The notes beneath the pieces were generated by a model that was not told the origin of the DNA, made no database searches, and saw nothing but the letters and a program-made list of their open reading frames with translations. Made by a program: the position numbers and the translations under genes. Below are positions 1-8,741 of a stretch of DNA of 64,000 nt, in pieces; the first letter of the stretch is position 1, and each line of letters opens with the position of its first letter. This stretch comes from Acidobacteriota bacterium (lineage in GTDB: Bacteria; Acidobacteriota; Terriglobia; Terriglobales; Acidobacteriaceae). The stretch is from assembly GCA_018268915.1 (NCBI GenBank), contig JAFDVQ010000001.1:248001-312000 (forward strand), given 5' to 3'.

Positions 1-360
1 GCCAGCCGCAAGGATGCGCTCCTTGTGCTCCGAACCACCCTTCAGCAGCCCGACTACTCCGAACTCTTTCGTGCCACCGAAACCTACCGAGGAGGCGCCG
101 ACGGACAGGAGAAGACCATCAACCTGCTCCGCGCACTTGGGAGCATGCTCGAAGATCTGCTGCTGGTGATTGCCGGCACTCCGGATCTGATACGTAACCT
201 CGATCTAAAGGCTGAGTTGGAGCGCATGGCCCAGGGGCTGACGGTCGACTGGATCGAAGCAGCCTCCCGGGCGGTGGTACAAGTCGAATCCGGGATGCGG
301 CGCAATCTATTGCGCTCTCTCTCACTCGATGCAATGGCCGTCGCCCTTCCCGAGCGCTGA
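1..360 (+). CDS. holB: Probable DNA polymerase III subunit delta' C-terminus (5' truncated by window edge)
   Basis: The reading frame is open from the first base and ends with TGA at 358-360, so only the C-terminal ~119 residues are visible. The fragment is an all-helical domain (SRKDALLVLRTTLQ..., ...KTINLLRALGSMLEDLL...) resembling the C-terminal collar domain of clamp-loader delta' proteins, where a short helix bundle ends in a run like LIRNLDLKAELERMA. The ATP-binding-fold part lies outside the window. It points toward hfq 238 bases downstream. The call is inference from the helical pattern; another clamp-loader-like AAA protein is possible. Confidence 0.6.
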   Translation, partial: ASRKDALLVLRTTLQQPDYSELFRATETYRGGADGQEKTINLLRALGSMLEDLLLVIAGTPDLIRNLDLKAELERMAQGLTVDWIEAASRAVVQVESGMRRNLLRSLSLDAMAVALPER

Positions 361-597
361 TAGGGAATCCACAGCAGGCGCTGAAGCAAAAGCAACTTCG
401 GGCCTGTGCCCGGCATCTCTTTGGGTAGAATCACAGAACTCTCAGCAAAGACAGTTAGCGGGTCTTCCCTCCATCTCTGTTCGTTCCAAGGTTCCACGGG
501 CTCCAGAACAGTCAGGAAGGCTGTGCTTCCCAGCAAAGCAAAGCTCCGGAGATGTACCGCATCTCTCATCACCAGTTCCGCTGCCGTGGAGGTTTAA

Positions 598-942
598 ATG
601 GATAGTCACAGCACTTTGCCGGGTCTCGATGGGCAGCGTCGCACTGGGTCGTACTTGAGCCAGCACAGGCAGCACCCTGCGCCACAAACTCCCTCTTTTC
701 GGTTCACCAATCATGAGCTGGAAGACTCCGCCTCCGCCCATCGACAGGCAGAACTGTTCTATCTCCAGAAGCAGATCCAGTCTCAGACCCAGATGGTGAT
801 CGTGCTGGAAGACGGCGAGAAGCTGCAGGGACAGATTGAGTGGTACGACCGGGGCGTGCTGAAGATTCGCGGGCGCAACAAGGTGCTGATCTACAAGTCG
901 GCGATCAAGTACATGTATAAGCAGGGCGAAGCGGGACAGTAG
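598..942 (+). CDS. hfq: Hfq-like RNA chaperone (Sm-fold) with N-terminal extension
   Basis: Predicted 114 aa. Residues ~50-110 match the Hfq Sm fold: EDGEKLQGQIEWYD at about 71-84 corresponds to the Sm1 segment (NGxxLQGxIExFD) and YKSAI at 99-103 to the Sm2 segment (YKHAI). The conserved His of the KH pair is Ser here. About 48 polar, probably disordered residues precede the Sm domain, unlike the short lead of enterobacterial Hfq. The start is well supported by GGAGGT seven bases before ATG. Hfq binds U- and A-rich RNA as a hexamer and helps sRNA-mRNA pairing. The gene converges with sua5, with a 23-base gap. A diverged Hfq-family protein with altered RNA binding cannot be excluded. Confidence 0.75.
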   Translation: MDSHSTLPGLDGQRRTGSYLSQHRQHPAPQTPSFRFTNHELEDSASAHRQAELFYLQKQIQSQTQMVIVLEDGEKLQGQIEWYDRGVLKIRGRNKVLIYKSAIKYMYKQGEAGQ

Positions 943-965
943 AATCACTGTCAGGTTCCAAGCTT

Positions 966-2054
966 TCAGGGTTCAGCTTTTCCGGAGTAGGCGGCTTTCC
1001 TTAAACGATCGCGTATAGCGTCGCCGATCCCGCCAGCTTCGGGCATCGGACACAGGATGACCTCACATCCCTCGGCATCGAGCGCGCGTAAGCCGGCATA
1101 GAGTTTTTCTGCCAGCTCCTGCGGAGCACTCCAGCGACCCCATATGAATCTGCTTCCGGGCCGAAGAGTCGCGCCGAGATCGACGTTTGCCAGTTCTGCC
1201 GGAATCATCACGCCGACGCGTCGTTTTTCCTGCGCCCTTGCTGTGTCTGCCAGACGACCAGCCAGTTCAGCAAGGCTTCCTTCAACGAGAATCAGCTGGG
1301 CGCGCGGCGCGTAGTGGCGCAGGCCCACGCCGGGTGAGGGAAGCGCTTCTCGCGAGGCTGCTTCGGGCAGGATATTCTCCATCAATGTTTGCACCGGGCC
1401 AGCGGCCGCTCTTATCTGGTCGGCGGTGATCGCTCCGGGTCTGTAAATCATCATCGGAGACTGGTTCGGATCGAGCACAGTCGATTCGACTCCATGAAGC
1501 GTAGGTCCGGCGTCGAGCACCGCATCGATCCTGCCGTCCAGATCTTCCAGCACGTGTTCGGCGGTAGTCGGGCTGATATGGCCGAAGACATTCGCGCTCG
1601 GGGCTGCAACTGGAACGCCTGCGTGGCGAATCAGTTCAGAAGCGACTGGATGCGCCGGCATCCGGATTCCCACCAGGGTACGGCCTGCAGTCACGATATC
1701 TGGCACGGCGCTGCTTCTGGGCAGAAGGAGGGTCAGAGGTCCCGGCCAGAATGCCCGCGTAAGACCTTCAACTCCCACAGGCATCTTTGCCACAAGGGAA
1801 GACAGCATGGAATTCTGCACTACATTCCCCGCAATGTGCACGATGACGGGATCCCAGGAAGGGCGCTGCTTGGCTTCGAAGATCCGGGCCACTGCCTCGG
1901 CGTCGAGTGCGTTCGCGCCCAGACCGTACACGGTTTCAGTCGGAAGAGCAACAAGCCCTCCGCGCCGCAAAATCTCTGCAGCCTGAGCGATGGCCGACCG
2001 TGCCTCGTCGCTGTCAGGGTGCGCTGGATCGACCTTCAGCCGAAGCGTCTTCAC
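966..2054 (-). CDS. sua5: L-threonylcarbamoyladenylate synthase (Sua5/YciO/YrdC family)
   Basis: Predicted 362 aa starting at GTG. It makes threonylcarbamoyl-AMP from threonine, bicarbonate and ATP for the t6A37 modification of ANN-decoding tRNAs. The N-terminal ~210 residues are the YrdC-type domain: PTETVYGLGANA, then AKQRPSWDPVIVHI, matching the family AKxRPxxxPLIVHI signature. A linker with SPGVGLRHYAP leads into a C-terminal Sua5 domain, so this is the long Sua5 form rather than short TsaC. The 5' end is 59 bases from the divergent CYTH gene start, so the two probably share a promoter region. Confidence 0.93.
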   Translation of the reverse strand: MKTLRLKVDPAHPDSDEARSAIAQAAEILRRGGLVALPTETVYGLGANALDAEAVARIFEAKQRPSWDPVIVHIAGNVVQNSMLSSLVAKMPVGVEGLTRAFWPGPLTLLLPRSSAVPDIVTAGRTLVGIRMPAHPVASELIRHAGVPVAAPSANVFGHISPTTAEHVLEDLDGRIDAVLDAGPTLHGVESTVLDPNQSPMMIYRPGAITADQIRAAAGPVQTLMENILPEAASREALPSPGVGLRHYAPRAQLILVEGSLAELAGRLADTARAQEKRRVGVMIPAELANVDLGATLRPGSRFIWGRWSAPQELAEKLYAGLRALDAEGCEVILCPMPEAGGIGDAIRDRLRKAAYSGKAEP

Positions 2055-2113
2055 ACAGCTATTCTCGCCGGTTTGAAGCGCCTGCCGCTACCCTCGTATA
2101 CTCGCTGCTTACG

Positions 2114-2692
2114 ATGTCTATCGAAACCGAGATCAAATTCAGGGTTGAAGATGCAGGCGACTTGGCTCGCCGTCTGCAGCAGGTTGGCTTTCGCGAAGAG
2201 ACTCCGAGAACCTTCGAGAGCAATGTGCTCTTCGACACGCCTGACCGCAAGATGCGTGCACGAACCGAGATCCTGCGCATTCGCAACTACGGAGGTCGAT
2301 GGGTCATCACCCACAAGCGTCTGCCAGATGCCGGCCCCGGAGAAGATGCCCACAAGCACCGCATCGAGACAGAGACAGAGGTGGGTGACGGAGAGATGCT
2401 TGCACAGATCTTCAGATCGATCGGGCTGACTGAGGCCTTCCGCTACGAAAAGTGGCGCAGTGAGTGGTCCGACGGCGAAGGCCACTGCGTCATCGACGAG
2501 ACGCCGATTGGCGGATTTGCCGAGCTCGAGGGCGAACCGGAGTGGATCGATCGGCGTGCAGCGCAGCTTGGAGTCGATCGCTCGTCCTACATCACTCTCA
2601 GCTATGGACGGCTATTCGAACAGTGGTGCGCCCAGCACAACTGCGCAGCAAACGACCTCACCTTCGAGGCAGTGGCGAAGAACTGCGGCTGA
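2114..2692 (+). CDS. CYTH domain protein (class IV adenylate cyclase / triphosphatase type)
   Basis: Predicted 192 aa. The N-terminus MSIETEIKF carries the ExExK signature of the CYTH fold. Basic and acidic residues alternate along the expected tunnel strands (LRIRNYGGRWVITHKR, KHRIETETEV, RYEKWRSEW, CVIDETPIGGFAELEGE). CYTH enzymes act on triphosphate substrates with divalent metal; members include CyaB-like adenylate cyclases, thiamine triphosphatases and inorganic triphosphatases. The sequence alone does not decide the substrate. The ATG at 2114 is preferred over upstream starts because those would run into sua5 and lack a family match. Confidence 0.85.
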   Translation: MSIETEIKFRVEDAGDLARRLQQVGFREETPRTFESNVLFDTPDRKMRARTEILRIRNYGGRWVITHKRLPDAGPGEDAHKHRIETETEVGDGEMLAQIFRSIGLTEAFRYEKWRSEWSDGEGHCVIDETPIGGFAELEGEPEWIDRRAAQLGVDRSSYITLSYGRLFEQWCAQHNCAANDLTFEAVAKNCG

Positions 2693-2821
2693 GGGAAAGT
2701 GCTGACATCGTCACCGTTGACGACCCTCGTAGTGCGCAGCACCTTAAGCTCAGATTAAGCTTCTGCGCCGTATAAACGCCTTATGGCTTCCTCGATGCAG
2801 CACATTGCAAGGTGGTGCTGA

Positions 2822-2962
2822 ATGTTCTGGTGGGAAGCAATCGTCATTGGGGCGGCCGTTATCGCCTGGCTGCTGATTCTGAACCAGCCATCGAGAGCAT
2901 TCTGGAATAGATTGCGATCACGCAATGCGTCCAGAGACCGAGTCAAGCCGCCAGGCCACTGA
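2822..2962 (+). CDS. Small single-pass membrane protein (46 aa)
   Basis: ATG at 2822 opens a 46-residue frame beginning MFWWEAIVIGAAVIAWLLIL, a convincing single hydrophobic segment, followed by a basic tail rich in Arg. AAGGTGG lies about ten bases upstream. I recognise no family. Signal-anchor plus positive tail would place the C-terminus in the cytoplasm. It sits between the CYTH gene and a convergent small cysteine protein. The short length makes coding status uncertain. Confidence 0.35.
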   Translation: MFWWEAIVIGAAVIAWLLILNQPSRAFWNRLRSRNASRDRVKPPGH

Positions 2963-2990
2963 ACGCTGCACGCACTGCTCTCACCGTCTG

Positions 2991-3191
2991 CTATTTCTTG
3001 GGAGCATACCCCATCGTCAGCTTGCGCCCATCGTCGTCTGCAACCGACGTGCGATGCACCTCTTCGACATGTTGCCGAAACGCCCGGCTCAATGACGGCT
3101 TCACGTCGAACGGGAACGGATGGCTGCAGGCAGAGCAGCGTTTGACGTTGCCTTGTGTAACCAGATGTGGAGGGAGACTGAGCCGTGCCAT
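2991..3191 (-). CDS. Small putative zinc-binding protein (66 aa)
   Basis: The frame encodes 66 aa with CSACSHPF at about residues 19-26 followed by RQHVEEVH at about 39-46, a C-x2-C...H-x4-H arrangement that could bind one zinc like a C2H2 finger. GAGG sits eight bases before the ATG. A neighbour at 3320-3529 on the same strand has a related Cys pair with a later His-Cys, so the two may be diverged members of one small zinc-protein family. No function can be assigned. Confidence 0.5.
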   Translation of the reverse strand: MARLSLPPHLVTQGNVKRCSACSHPFPFDVKPSLSRAFRQHVEEVHRTSVADDDGRKLTMGYAPKK

Positions 3192-3319
3192 GCGCGGAAC
3201 CTCTATATGTCTTCAGAACTGAGAAGGCGTAGTTTTGGATGAAAGGTTGGATGTATGAGTAATCTGCTGCGAGAGTTTACATTTTGGTTGTGGCAATAGT
3301 CCGATAGCCCGTGCCCCCA

Positions 3320-3529
3320 CTAAGCCACGGAGCGCAGACGGCTTATGCTTCTATATTTCTCGACCATCTCCAGAAGCCGCGAGTCACACCTGTGCTCACG
3401 CTCTGCTGACTGCAATTGCTTCGGGTCACCGGCATCAGAGACGGTTGCGAAACATTGCGAGCAGTAGGATTGGATCGATCCATCCTCGTTCGTTCGGTGT
3501 GTGAATTCCGGCCTGAGAGTTTTCCCCAT
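3320..3529 (-). CDS. Small putative zinc-binding protein (69 aa)
   Basis: Starting at the ATG preceded by GAGGTG (five-base spacing), the product is 69 aa, beginning MGKTLRPEFTHRTNEDGSIQ. It contains YCSQCFATV and a later EHRCD, giving a C-x2-C...H-x-C set suitable for zinc. An in-frame ATG and TTG 24-30 bases upstream would add up to ten residues but lack a ribosome site. The layout resembles the other small Cys protein at 2991-3191. Role unknown. Confidence 0.5.
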   Translation of the reverse strand: MGKTLRPEFTHRTNEDGSIQSYCSQCFATVSDAGDPKQLQSAEREHRCDSRLLEMVEKYRSISRLRSVA

Positions 3530-3690
3530 GCGTGCACCTCGTGCGGTTTTCATCCACAAAGGACGTACACAGGTATTGATGCCAAAATTTCAAGATCCGA
3601 TGGCTTACGGTAGTGAAATCACCAGGCTGAATGCCTGGAAAGCTTCGATGCGATCCGGACTCCAGGATCAAAGATATGGCCAAAAACGCG

Positions 3691-3725
3691 GGTGCCCCAT
3701 GTCCCGCTTTTGGGACATGGGATAC
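3691..3725. repeat. Palindromic intergenic element, possible terminator of secA
   Basis: CCCATGTCCC at 3696-3705 and GGGACATGGG at 3712-3721 form a perfect 10-bp stem with a six-base loop, preceded by GGTGCC. It lies 57 bases beyond the secA stop on the secA transcript side. There is no immediate U-run on either strand, so it may be a dispersed palindromic repeat rather than a classic terminator. Hairpins with a similar GGTGCC lead occur near 51.70 and 55.16 kb. Confidence 0.55.
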
Positions 3726-3777
3726 ATAGAATCTCGTCCACTTCGGCCCTCATCTCAGATTCGATCAGAGCTGGCGA

Positions 3778-6700
3778 CTACGCTTCCACTCCGTGGCATT
3801 TCTTATACTTCTTGCCTGATCCGCAGGGGCAGGGATCATTGCGGCCAACCTTGTCGCCAGTGCGACGCTGAGTGGGCTGGCTGCCGTTGCCCCCACCGGC
3901 TCGCTGAGCGGCTTCGAGTTCGCGCTGCTTCTTCTTTGCGAACTCTTTCTCCAGTTGATCGATCGTGGTTTGCGGAGCGCGTGTGTGGATTGGCACTTCC
4001 CGTTGAACGGGCGAATCGCGGAAAGGCTGACCGTTCCCCTCGCCGGGAAGCATCCGTTGTTCTGCGCTGGCCACTGGCGGTGCAGCGGGAACCTCGCGGC
4101 GCGGCTCCGGCGGCGGAATCGTGATCGGCCTTCCATCAGGTCCGAGGATCTGCATCCGGAAGAGGAACCGGACCGTGTCTTCCTGGAACTTCAACATCAT
4201 CGCTTCGAACATGTCGAAGGATTCTTTCTTGTAGGCCACCAGCGGATCCTGCTGCGCATAACCGCGCAGTCCAATGCCTTCCTTCAGGTGGTCCATCGAA
4301 AGAAGGTGGTCCTTCCACAAGCCGTCGATGACGCTGAGCATGACCATGCGTTCGTGATAGCGCATCTGCGGAGCGGAAAGGATCTGCTCCTTCTGCTCGT
4401 AGCTGCGCTTCAGCGCTTCAAAAATCTCATCGCCCAGCTCATGGCGCGCGAGCTCTTTCGGATTGATGCCGGCCTGCGACATGCTGAAGCCAAACTGGCT
4501 GTTCAGCTGCTCGTCCATCCCCTTGATATTCCACTCTTCAGGATGCTTGTCTTCAGGTGCGAACTGATCGAGGACACCACTGAGAATTCCGCCGACATAG
4601 TCATCGAGAATCAGCTCGCGCTGGTCGACGCCCTCAAGGAGCTGACGCCGCAGCCCGTACACCGCTTCGCGCTGCTTATTCATCACGTCGTCGTATTCGA
4701 GCAGGTGTTTGCGCGACTCGAAGTTCTGCGACTCGACTGCCTTCTGTGCCGCTTCAATGCGGTTCGAAATCATCTTCGACTCGATCGGCACTCCCTCTTC
4801 CATGCCCAGCTTCTCCAGCAGCGTGCTTACCCACTGCTTGGCGAAGATGCGCATCAAGTCGTCTTCAAGCGAGAGATAAAAGCGCGATGCGCCAGGGTCG
4901 CCCTGTCGGCCCGCGCGTCCGCGAAGCTGGTTGTCGATACGCCGTGACTCGTGCCGCTCTGTGCCCAGGATGAAGAGGCCGCCCTTGTTGATGACCTCGT
5001 CGTGCTCCTTCTGCGCTGCTTCATTGTGTACGGCGAAGGTCTCGTTCCAGTCCGCGTCGGCGATTTCGAACTCCTGCCCCTGGTAGTAGAAGCGCTGGAA
5101 TCCCGCGGGAGCCATCGGATTGATTGCGCCCTCGGCAGTACTCAGCGCCCGGACGCGGCCCTGGCGGACGAGGTCCTGGCGAGCAAGAAACTCGGCATTG
5201 CCGCCAAGCAGAATGTCTGTACCACGGCCTGCCATGTTGGTGGCAATGGTGACCATCCCGACACGGCCCGCCTGTGCGACGAATTCCGCCTCGCGCTCGT
5301 GTTGCTTGGCGTTGAGCACGACGTGGCGAATGCCTTTGCGCTGGAGGATCGCAGACAGGCGCTCAGACTTTTCGATCGATACGGTACCCACAAGCACAGG
5401 CTGGCCCGTCTCGTGCAGCTCGCCGATATTGTCCGCCGCTGCCTTGAACTTTTCCTTCTCAGTCCGGTACACGACGTCGGGGTTCTCGATGCGGAGCAGC
5501 GGCTTGTTGGTCGGGATGACCACGATTTCGAGCTTGTAAATCTTCTCGAATTCGGCTGCTTCCGTTTCGGCGGTACCGGTCATGCCGCTCAACTTTTTAT
5601 AGAGGCGGAAGTAATTCTGGAAGGTGATCGTCGCGAGCGTCTGATCTTCCTTGCGAATCTTCACCGCTTCCTTGGCTTCGATTGACTGGTGCAATCCATC
5701 AGACCACCGGCGGCCGGGCATCAGACGTCCCGTGAATGTGTCGACGATGATCACTTCCTTGCCGTCAGCGCCATCCTTGACGACGTAGTCCACGTCCTTC
5801 TTGTAGAGCGCGTGTGCCTTGATCGCCGTCTCGACGTAGTGCTTGAGTTCCCAATTCTCCGCACTGGCAATATTGTCGATGCCTAGCTTGTCCTCGATCG
5901 TCACCCAGCCTTCGTCAGTAACGCCGATGCTACGGTGTTTCTCGTCGACGACGTAGTCGCCCGTAAAGGTCTTGCCTTCCAGCGATTCGGTTTCTTCGCC
6001 GCGTTCCAGTGCGGGGATAATCTTGCGTACACGCTCGTACTTGTCCGTCGTCTGATCCGTCGGTCCGGAGATGATCAGCGGTGTCCGCGCTTCGTCAATA
6101 AGAATCGAGTCGACTTCGTCGACGATCGCGAAGTAATGCCCGCGCTGCACGCAATCCTTGATATCGAACTTCATGTTGTCGCGCAGGTAGTCGAATCCGA
6201 ACTCATTGTTGGTGCCGTATGTGATGTCGGCGCCATACGCGGCGCGGCGCTCGTCGTCGCTCAGATCGTGGACGATTACTCCGACCGACAGCCCCAGGAA
6301 CTCGTAGATCTTGCCCATCCACTCAGCGTCGCGCTTGGCCAGGTAGTCGTTTACGGTGACAACGTGGACGCCGTGTCCGGCGAGCGCGTTGAGGTAGCAG
6401 GCCAGCGTGGCGACAAGCGTTTTGCCTTCGCCCGTCTTCATTTCGCTGATCTTGCCGTGATGCAGAACCATGCCGCCGATGAGCTGTACGTCGAAGTGCC
6501 GCATGTGCACAGCCCGCCAGCCGGCCTCGCGTACAACTGCGAATGCTTCGGGCAGAATCTCGTCCAGCGCGACCTTCTCCGCCTGATGACGGGCGTCGGC
6601 GTCGGTAATGCCTTCGAGGCGAGCTGCTATGCGGCTGCGGAACTCGAGGGTCTTGCCCCGAAGCTCCTCGTCAGTCAGCTTTTCAACTGCGGCCTCAAGT

Positions 6701-6792
6701 CCGCCGATCTGCTGCACGACAGGCAGCAGCTTCTTGATGACCCGCTCATTGGCGGTGCCGAAAACTTTCGTGAGAACTTTATCGAAAACCAC
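3778..6792 (-). CDS. secA: Protein translocase ATPase SecA
   Basis: Predicted ~1004 aa. It is the motor that drives preproteins through SecYEG at the inner membrane. The Walker A site is MKTGEGKT, the DEAD-type Walker B region is [16 protein letters not shown], the helicase-like motifs continue through [10 protein letters not shown] and [11 protein letters not shown], and the C-terminus ends with the zinc-binding SEC-C motif [13 protein letters not shown]. It is longer than the ~900-aa enterobacterial protein because of insertions and a long linker. GTG at 6792 is chosen because GGAG precedes it at normal spacing and [12 protein letters not shown] fits the family N-terminus; an upstream ATG at 6837 lacks these. 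Confidence 0.97.
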   Translation of the reverse strand: MVFDKVLTKVFGTANERVIKKLLPVVQQIGGLEAAVEKLTDEELRGKTLEFRSRIAARLEGITDADARHQAEKVALDEILPEAFAVVREAGWRAVHMRHFDVQLIGGMVLHHGKISEMKTGEGKTLVATLACYLNALAGHGVHVVTVNDYLAKRDAEWMGKIYEFLGLSVGVIVHDLSDDERRAAYGADITYGTNNEFGFDYLRDNMKFDIKDCVQRGHYFAIVDEVDSILIDEARTPLIISGPTDQTTDKYERVRKIIPALERGEETESLEGKTFTGDYVVDEKHRSIGVTDEGWVTIEDKLGIDNIASAENWELKHYVETAIKAHALYKKDVDYVVKDGADGKEVIIVDTFTGRLMPGRRWSDGLHQSIEAKEAVKIRKEDQTLATITFQNYFRLYKKLSGMTGTAETEAAEFEKIYKLEIVVIPTNKPLLRIENPDVVYRTEKEKFKAAADNIGELHETGQPVLVGTVSIEKSERLSAILQRKGIRHVVLNAKQHEREAEFVAQAGRVGMVTIATNMAGRGTDILLGGNAEFLARQDLVRQGRVRALSTAEGAINPMAPAGFQRFYYQGQEFEIADADWNETFAVHNEAAQKEHDEVINKGGLFILGTERHESRRIDNQLRGRAGRQGDPGASRFYLSLEDDLMRIFAKQWVSTLLEKLGMEEGVPIESKMISNRIEAAQKAVESQNFESRKHLLEYDDVMNKQREAVYGLRRQLLEGVDQRELILDDYVGGILSGVLDQFAPEDKHPEEWNIKGMDEQLNSQFGFSMSQAGINPKELARHELGDEIFEALKRSYEQKEQILSAPQMRYHERMVMLSVIDGLWKDHLLSMDHLKEGIGLRGYAQQDPLVAYKKESFDMFEAMMLKFQEDTVRFLFRMQILGPDGRPITIPPPEPRREVPAAPPVASAEQRMLPGEGNGQPFRDSPVQREVPIHTRAPQTTIDQLEKEFAKKKQRELEAAQRAGGGNGSQPTQRRTGDKVGRNDPCPCGSGKKYKKCHGVEA

Positions 6793-6885
6793 GGAAAACT
6801 CCGATCTTCCAGTCTGAATGTCTTGAATTGCCCGCAAACAGGCCGAGGAAAACGCGTTCGACCATGGTGCGGCTGCCGAGGAAAA

Positions 6886-7281
6886 TCAGGCGAGAGCGGG
6901 AGGAGGGCGCTGGAAGAGCGCAGAAAGCACGGGAGCAGCTGGCGCGCGGCCGAGCGATCGGACCGGAGCACCTGCGAGCGTCAAAGGCGAAACAAGCCCG
7001 ATAAACAACACCGGCAGCATCGCAATCAGAGCGCCTGACCGGCTGTTTCGTAAGCCCGGATTGCTCTGATAACGAGAACCGATGCTCGCAAACCGAAGCG
7101 GAACCGAATGCGCGCCAGAACTCTGACTCTGGCTTCGAACCAGGAACTCAAAGACCGGATGTGCGTAGCCCTTCGAACTCTGCCTGCCTGTCTCGGCCGT
7201 AGCAACAGACGTGAATGCGACGGCGGCAATCGCCAGCCACATCCATGTGTTCCTTCGGGTCGTGTTTCGAGTCCAGGACAT
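6886..7281 (-). CDS. Small secreted/membrane protein with C-terminal LFQRPPPA motif
   Basis: About 131 aa from the ATG at 7281; ATG 7296 or TTG 7308 are alternatives and none has a strong ribosome site. The N-terminus MSWTRNTTRRNTWMWLAIAAVAF looks like a signal peptide or anchor. A second hydrophobic stretch (ALIAMLPVLFIGLVSPLTLAG) is followed by APVLSALFQRPPPALA at the very end. The same C-terminal pattern appears in the gene at 7844-8101. It lies 93 bases upstream of secA on the same strand. I do not recognise the family. Confidence 0.5.
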   Translation of the reverse strand: MSWTRNTTRRNTWMWLAIAAVAFTSVATAETGRQSSKGYAHPVFEFLVRSQSQSSGAHSVPLRFASIGSRYQSNPGLRNSRSGALIAMLPVLFIGLVSPLTLAGAPVRSLGRAPAAPVLSALFQRPPPALA

Positions 7282-7349
7282 AGGTTTACATCTCATATTT
7301 TGCCACAAACGAGCGCATCGCCGCCTTTCGCAGACCCGGTGGCGACCCG

Positions 7350-7715
7350 CTACCGGAGCCGCAACGAAATGGTTTCCACCTGCTCTCCGCGCCTGATGCG
7401 CCGTAACTGCCGCAGCAGGTGCTTGATCGGCGTTTCCGCATCGCCGCTTTCGTCCTCGTCGGCGTCCTCCTGCTGCCGAATCTCTGCTTTGGCTGTTTCG
7501 GCAAGGCTGGGCTGGAAAAGGATTGCGAATGGCAGGAACGCGAGGCCCAGCGCAACATTTCTGGCCGAGAAGCGGATCCCACGGCGACGCCCGGGATGGC
7601 GCTTGTCTCGCCAGATGAGTTGTTTAAGGCTGGAGAGCACGACGCTCAGCCCCACCGCGAACAGAGCAATCGCCGGAAAGCCTGCAATCAGCATGAATAG
7701 AAGATCCAGATGCAC
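7350..7715 (-). CDS. Hypothetical membrane protein with charged C-terminal tail
   Basis: About 121 aa. GTG at 7715 sits six bases after GAGGA; GTG 7721 is too close to it. The product begins with a hydrophobic segment (HLDLLFMLIAGFPAIALFAVGLSVVL), then a basic loop, a second hydrophobic segment (NVALGLAFLPFAILF), and an acidic then basic tail (EDADEDESGD..., RQLRRIRRGE). Two membrane spans are likely. It lies between the two LFQRPPPA genes on the same strand, so the three may be co-transcribed. No family recognised. Confidence 0.5.
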   Translation of the reverse strand: MHLDLLFMLIAGFPAIALFAVGLSVVLSSLKQLIWRDKRHPGRRRGIRFSARNVALGLAFLPFAILFQPSLAETAKAEIRQQEDADEDESGDAETPIKHLLRQLRRIRRGEQVETISLRLR

Positions 7716-7843
7716 GAGCACTCCTCACGCGGCGGCAGACGTCCGCCGCAAGCTGATGGAGAGAGGAAATCGGCCCCCAGAAGACTTTCAGACGAGAGCG
7801 TCAGCGGTTCAGATCAGAGGGTCGACCTGTAATCAGGAGGGTG

Positions 7844-8101
7844 CTAGATGCAGGCAGGCGGGGGACGCTGAAACAGCGGAGCAAGTGCGGGAGCGTCAGA
7901 ACTGTGTCCGAGCTCCAGGGAAGATGCGAGCGGCGCCAGGACGAACGGAACAATCAGTCCAAGGAACAAAAGGGGCAGCAAAGTCCACAAATCCGGCTGC
8001 CCGTTGTCGCTGCCGTGCGTCACCAGCAGCGCGATCAGCGCAAGCACGATCGCGACAGTGGCGATCCAGAACCATGCGCGTCTTTGGAGGAAGAAGTTCA
8101 T
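7844..8101 (-). CDS. Small membrane protein with C-terminal LFQRPPPA motif
   Basis: Predicted 85 aa from the ATG at 8101, which has AAGGAAGG just upstream; an in-frame ATG at 8179 would add 26 residues that look non-membranous. The protein has two hydrophobic segments (AWFWIATVAIVLALIALLV and WTLLPLLFLGLIVPFVLA) and ends ALAPLFQRPPPACI. Aligning it to the end of the product of 6886-7281 gives LLPxLFxGLxxP...LA...APxLxxLFQRPPPA, so these are related. Function unknown. Confidence 0.5.
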   Translation of the reverse strand: MNFFLQRRAWFWIATVAIVLALIALLVTHGSDNGQPDLWTLLPLLFLGLIVPFVLAPLASSLELGHSSDAPALAPLFQRPPPACI

Positions 8102-8195
8102 TCCCTTCCTTGGCGTCGAGTATAGCAAGGAAAACGTTCCGAAGATTTCCCGCATCTTCCTCGTCGTCACATCATCCATTTTCCGGAGGAACTGA

Positions 8196-8678
8196 ATGAC
8201 CGATCAGAACAATGTGGCGCTGCGCGAGCACCTAGTCAAGCTGCTCACCGAAGGGCAGGCCCACGCAACCTTTGAAGATGCAGTCAAAGACATGAGCCCG
8301 GAGCTCTACGGAAAAGTGCCGAAGGGCGCCGAACATAGCCCGTGGCAGCTTCTGGAACATCTGCGCATCGCGCAGTGGGACATCGTCGAGTTTTCGCGAA
8401 ACGAAAAACACGAGTCTCCCAAGTGGCCGGAGGGCTACTGGCCAAAGGAAAAATCACCAGCCGATGAAAAGGCCTGGGATAAAAGCGTGCGCGCATTCAA
8501 GCACAGTCTCAAAGAAATGGTGGATCTCGTTCGCGACCCTAAAACGGATCTCTTCGCAAAGATCCCCGGCGGCGACGGCCAGACAATTCTGCGCGAAGCC
8601 CTGCTCATCGCCGATCACAACGCCTATCACGTTGGGCAATTGGTACTGGTGCGCAGGTTGCTCGGAGCCTGGGGCTGA
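8196..8678 (+). CDS. DinB-family four-helix-bundle protein
   Basis: Predicted 160 aa. GGAGG lies seven bases before the ATG. The DinB/YfiT fold is indicated by SPWQLLEHLRIAQWDI near residues 48-63 and DHNAYHVGQLVLVRRLLG at the C-terminus, which together supply the three His normally used for a divalent metal. Family members include damage-inducible proteins of unknown activity and thiol-S-transferases that use bacillithiol or mycothiol. The substrate here is not determinable. It starts 94 bases from the divergent small membrane gene. Confidence 0.85.
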   Translation: MTDQNNVALREHLVKLLTEGQAHATFEDAVKDMSPELYGKVPKGAEHSPWQLLEHLRIAQWDIVEFSRNEKHESPKWPEGYWPKEKSPADEKAWDKSVRAFKHSLKEMVDLVRDPKTDLFAKIPGGDGQTILREALLIADHNAYHVGQLVLVRRLLGAWG

Positions 8679-8708
8679 GAAATTTCTCTGCTTCAACCCA
8701 CGTCATAC

Positions 8709-8741
8709 AGGCGTCAGTCCGACTAGTGACTACTGGCGCCT
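8709..8741. terminator. Possible bidirectional hairpin between convergent genes
   Basis: AGGCGTCAGT at 8709-8718 pairs with ACTGGCGCCT at 8732-8741 (ten pairs, one G-U) around a 13-base loop. It lies in the 62-base gap between the convergent DinB-like and TIM-barrel genes. There is no strong U-run on either side, so function as an intrinsic terminator is uncertain. Confidence 0.3.

Noticed and set aside
84..572. Long minus-strand frame opposite the clamp-loader fragment
   Set aside because: It runs antisense to the coding region and across the gap before hfq, with Arg/Ser-rich shadow composition and no ribosome site or domain.
3955..4947. Long plus-strand frame inside secA (and similar at 5935-7038)
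   Set aside because: Antisense shadows of the high-GC secA frame; no recognisable domain or translation signal.
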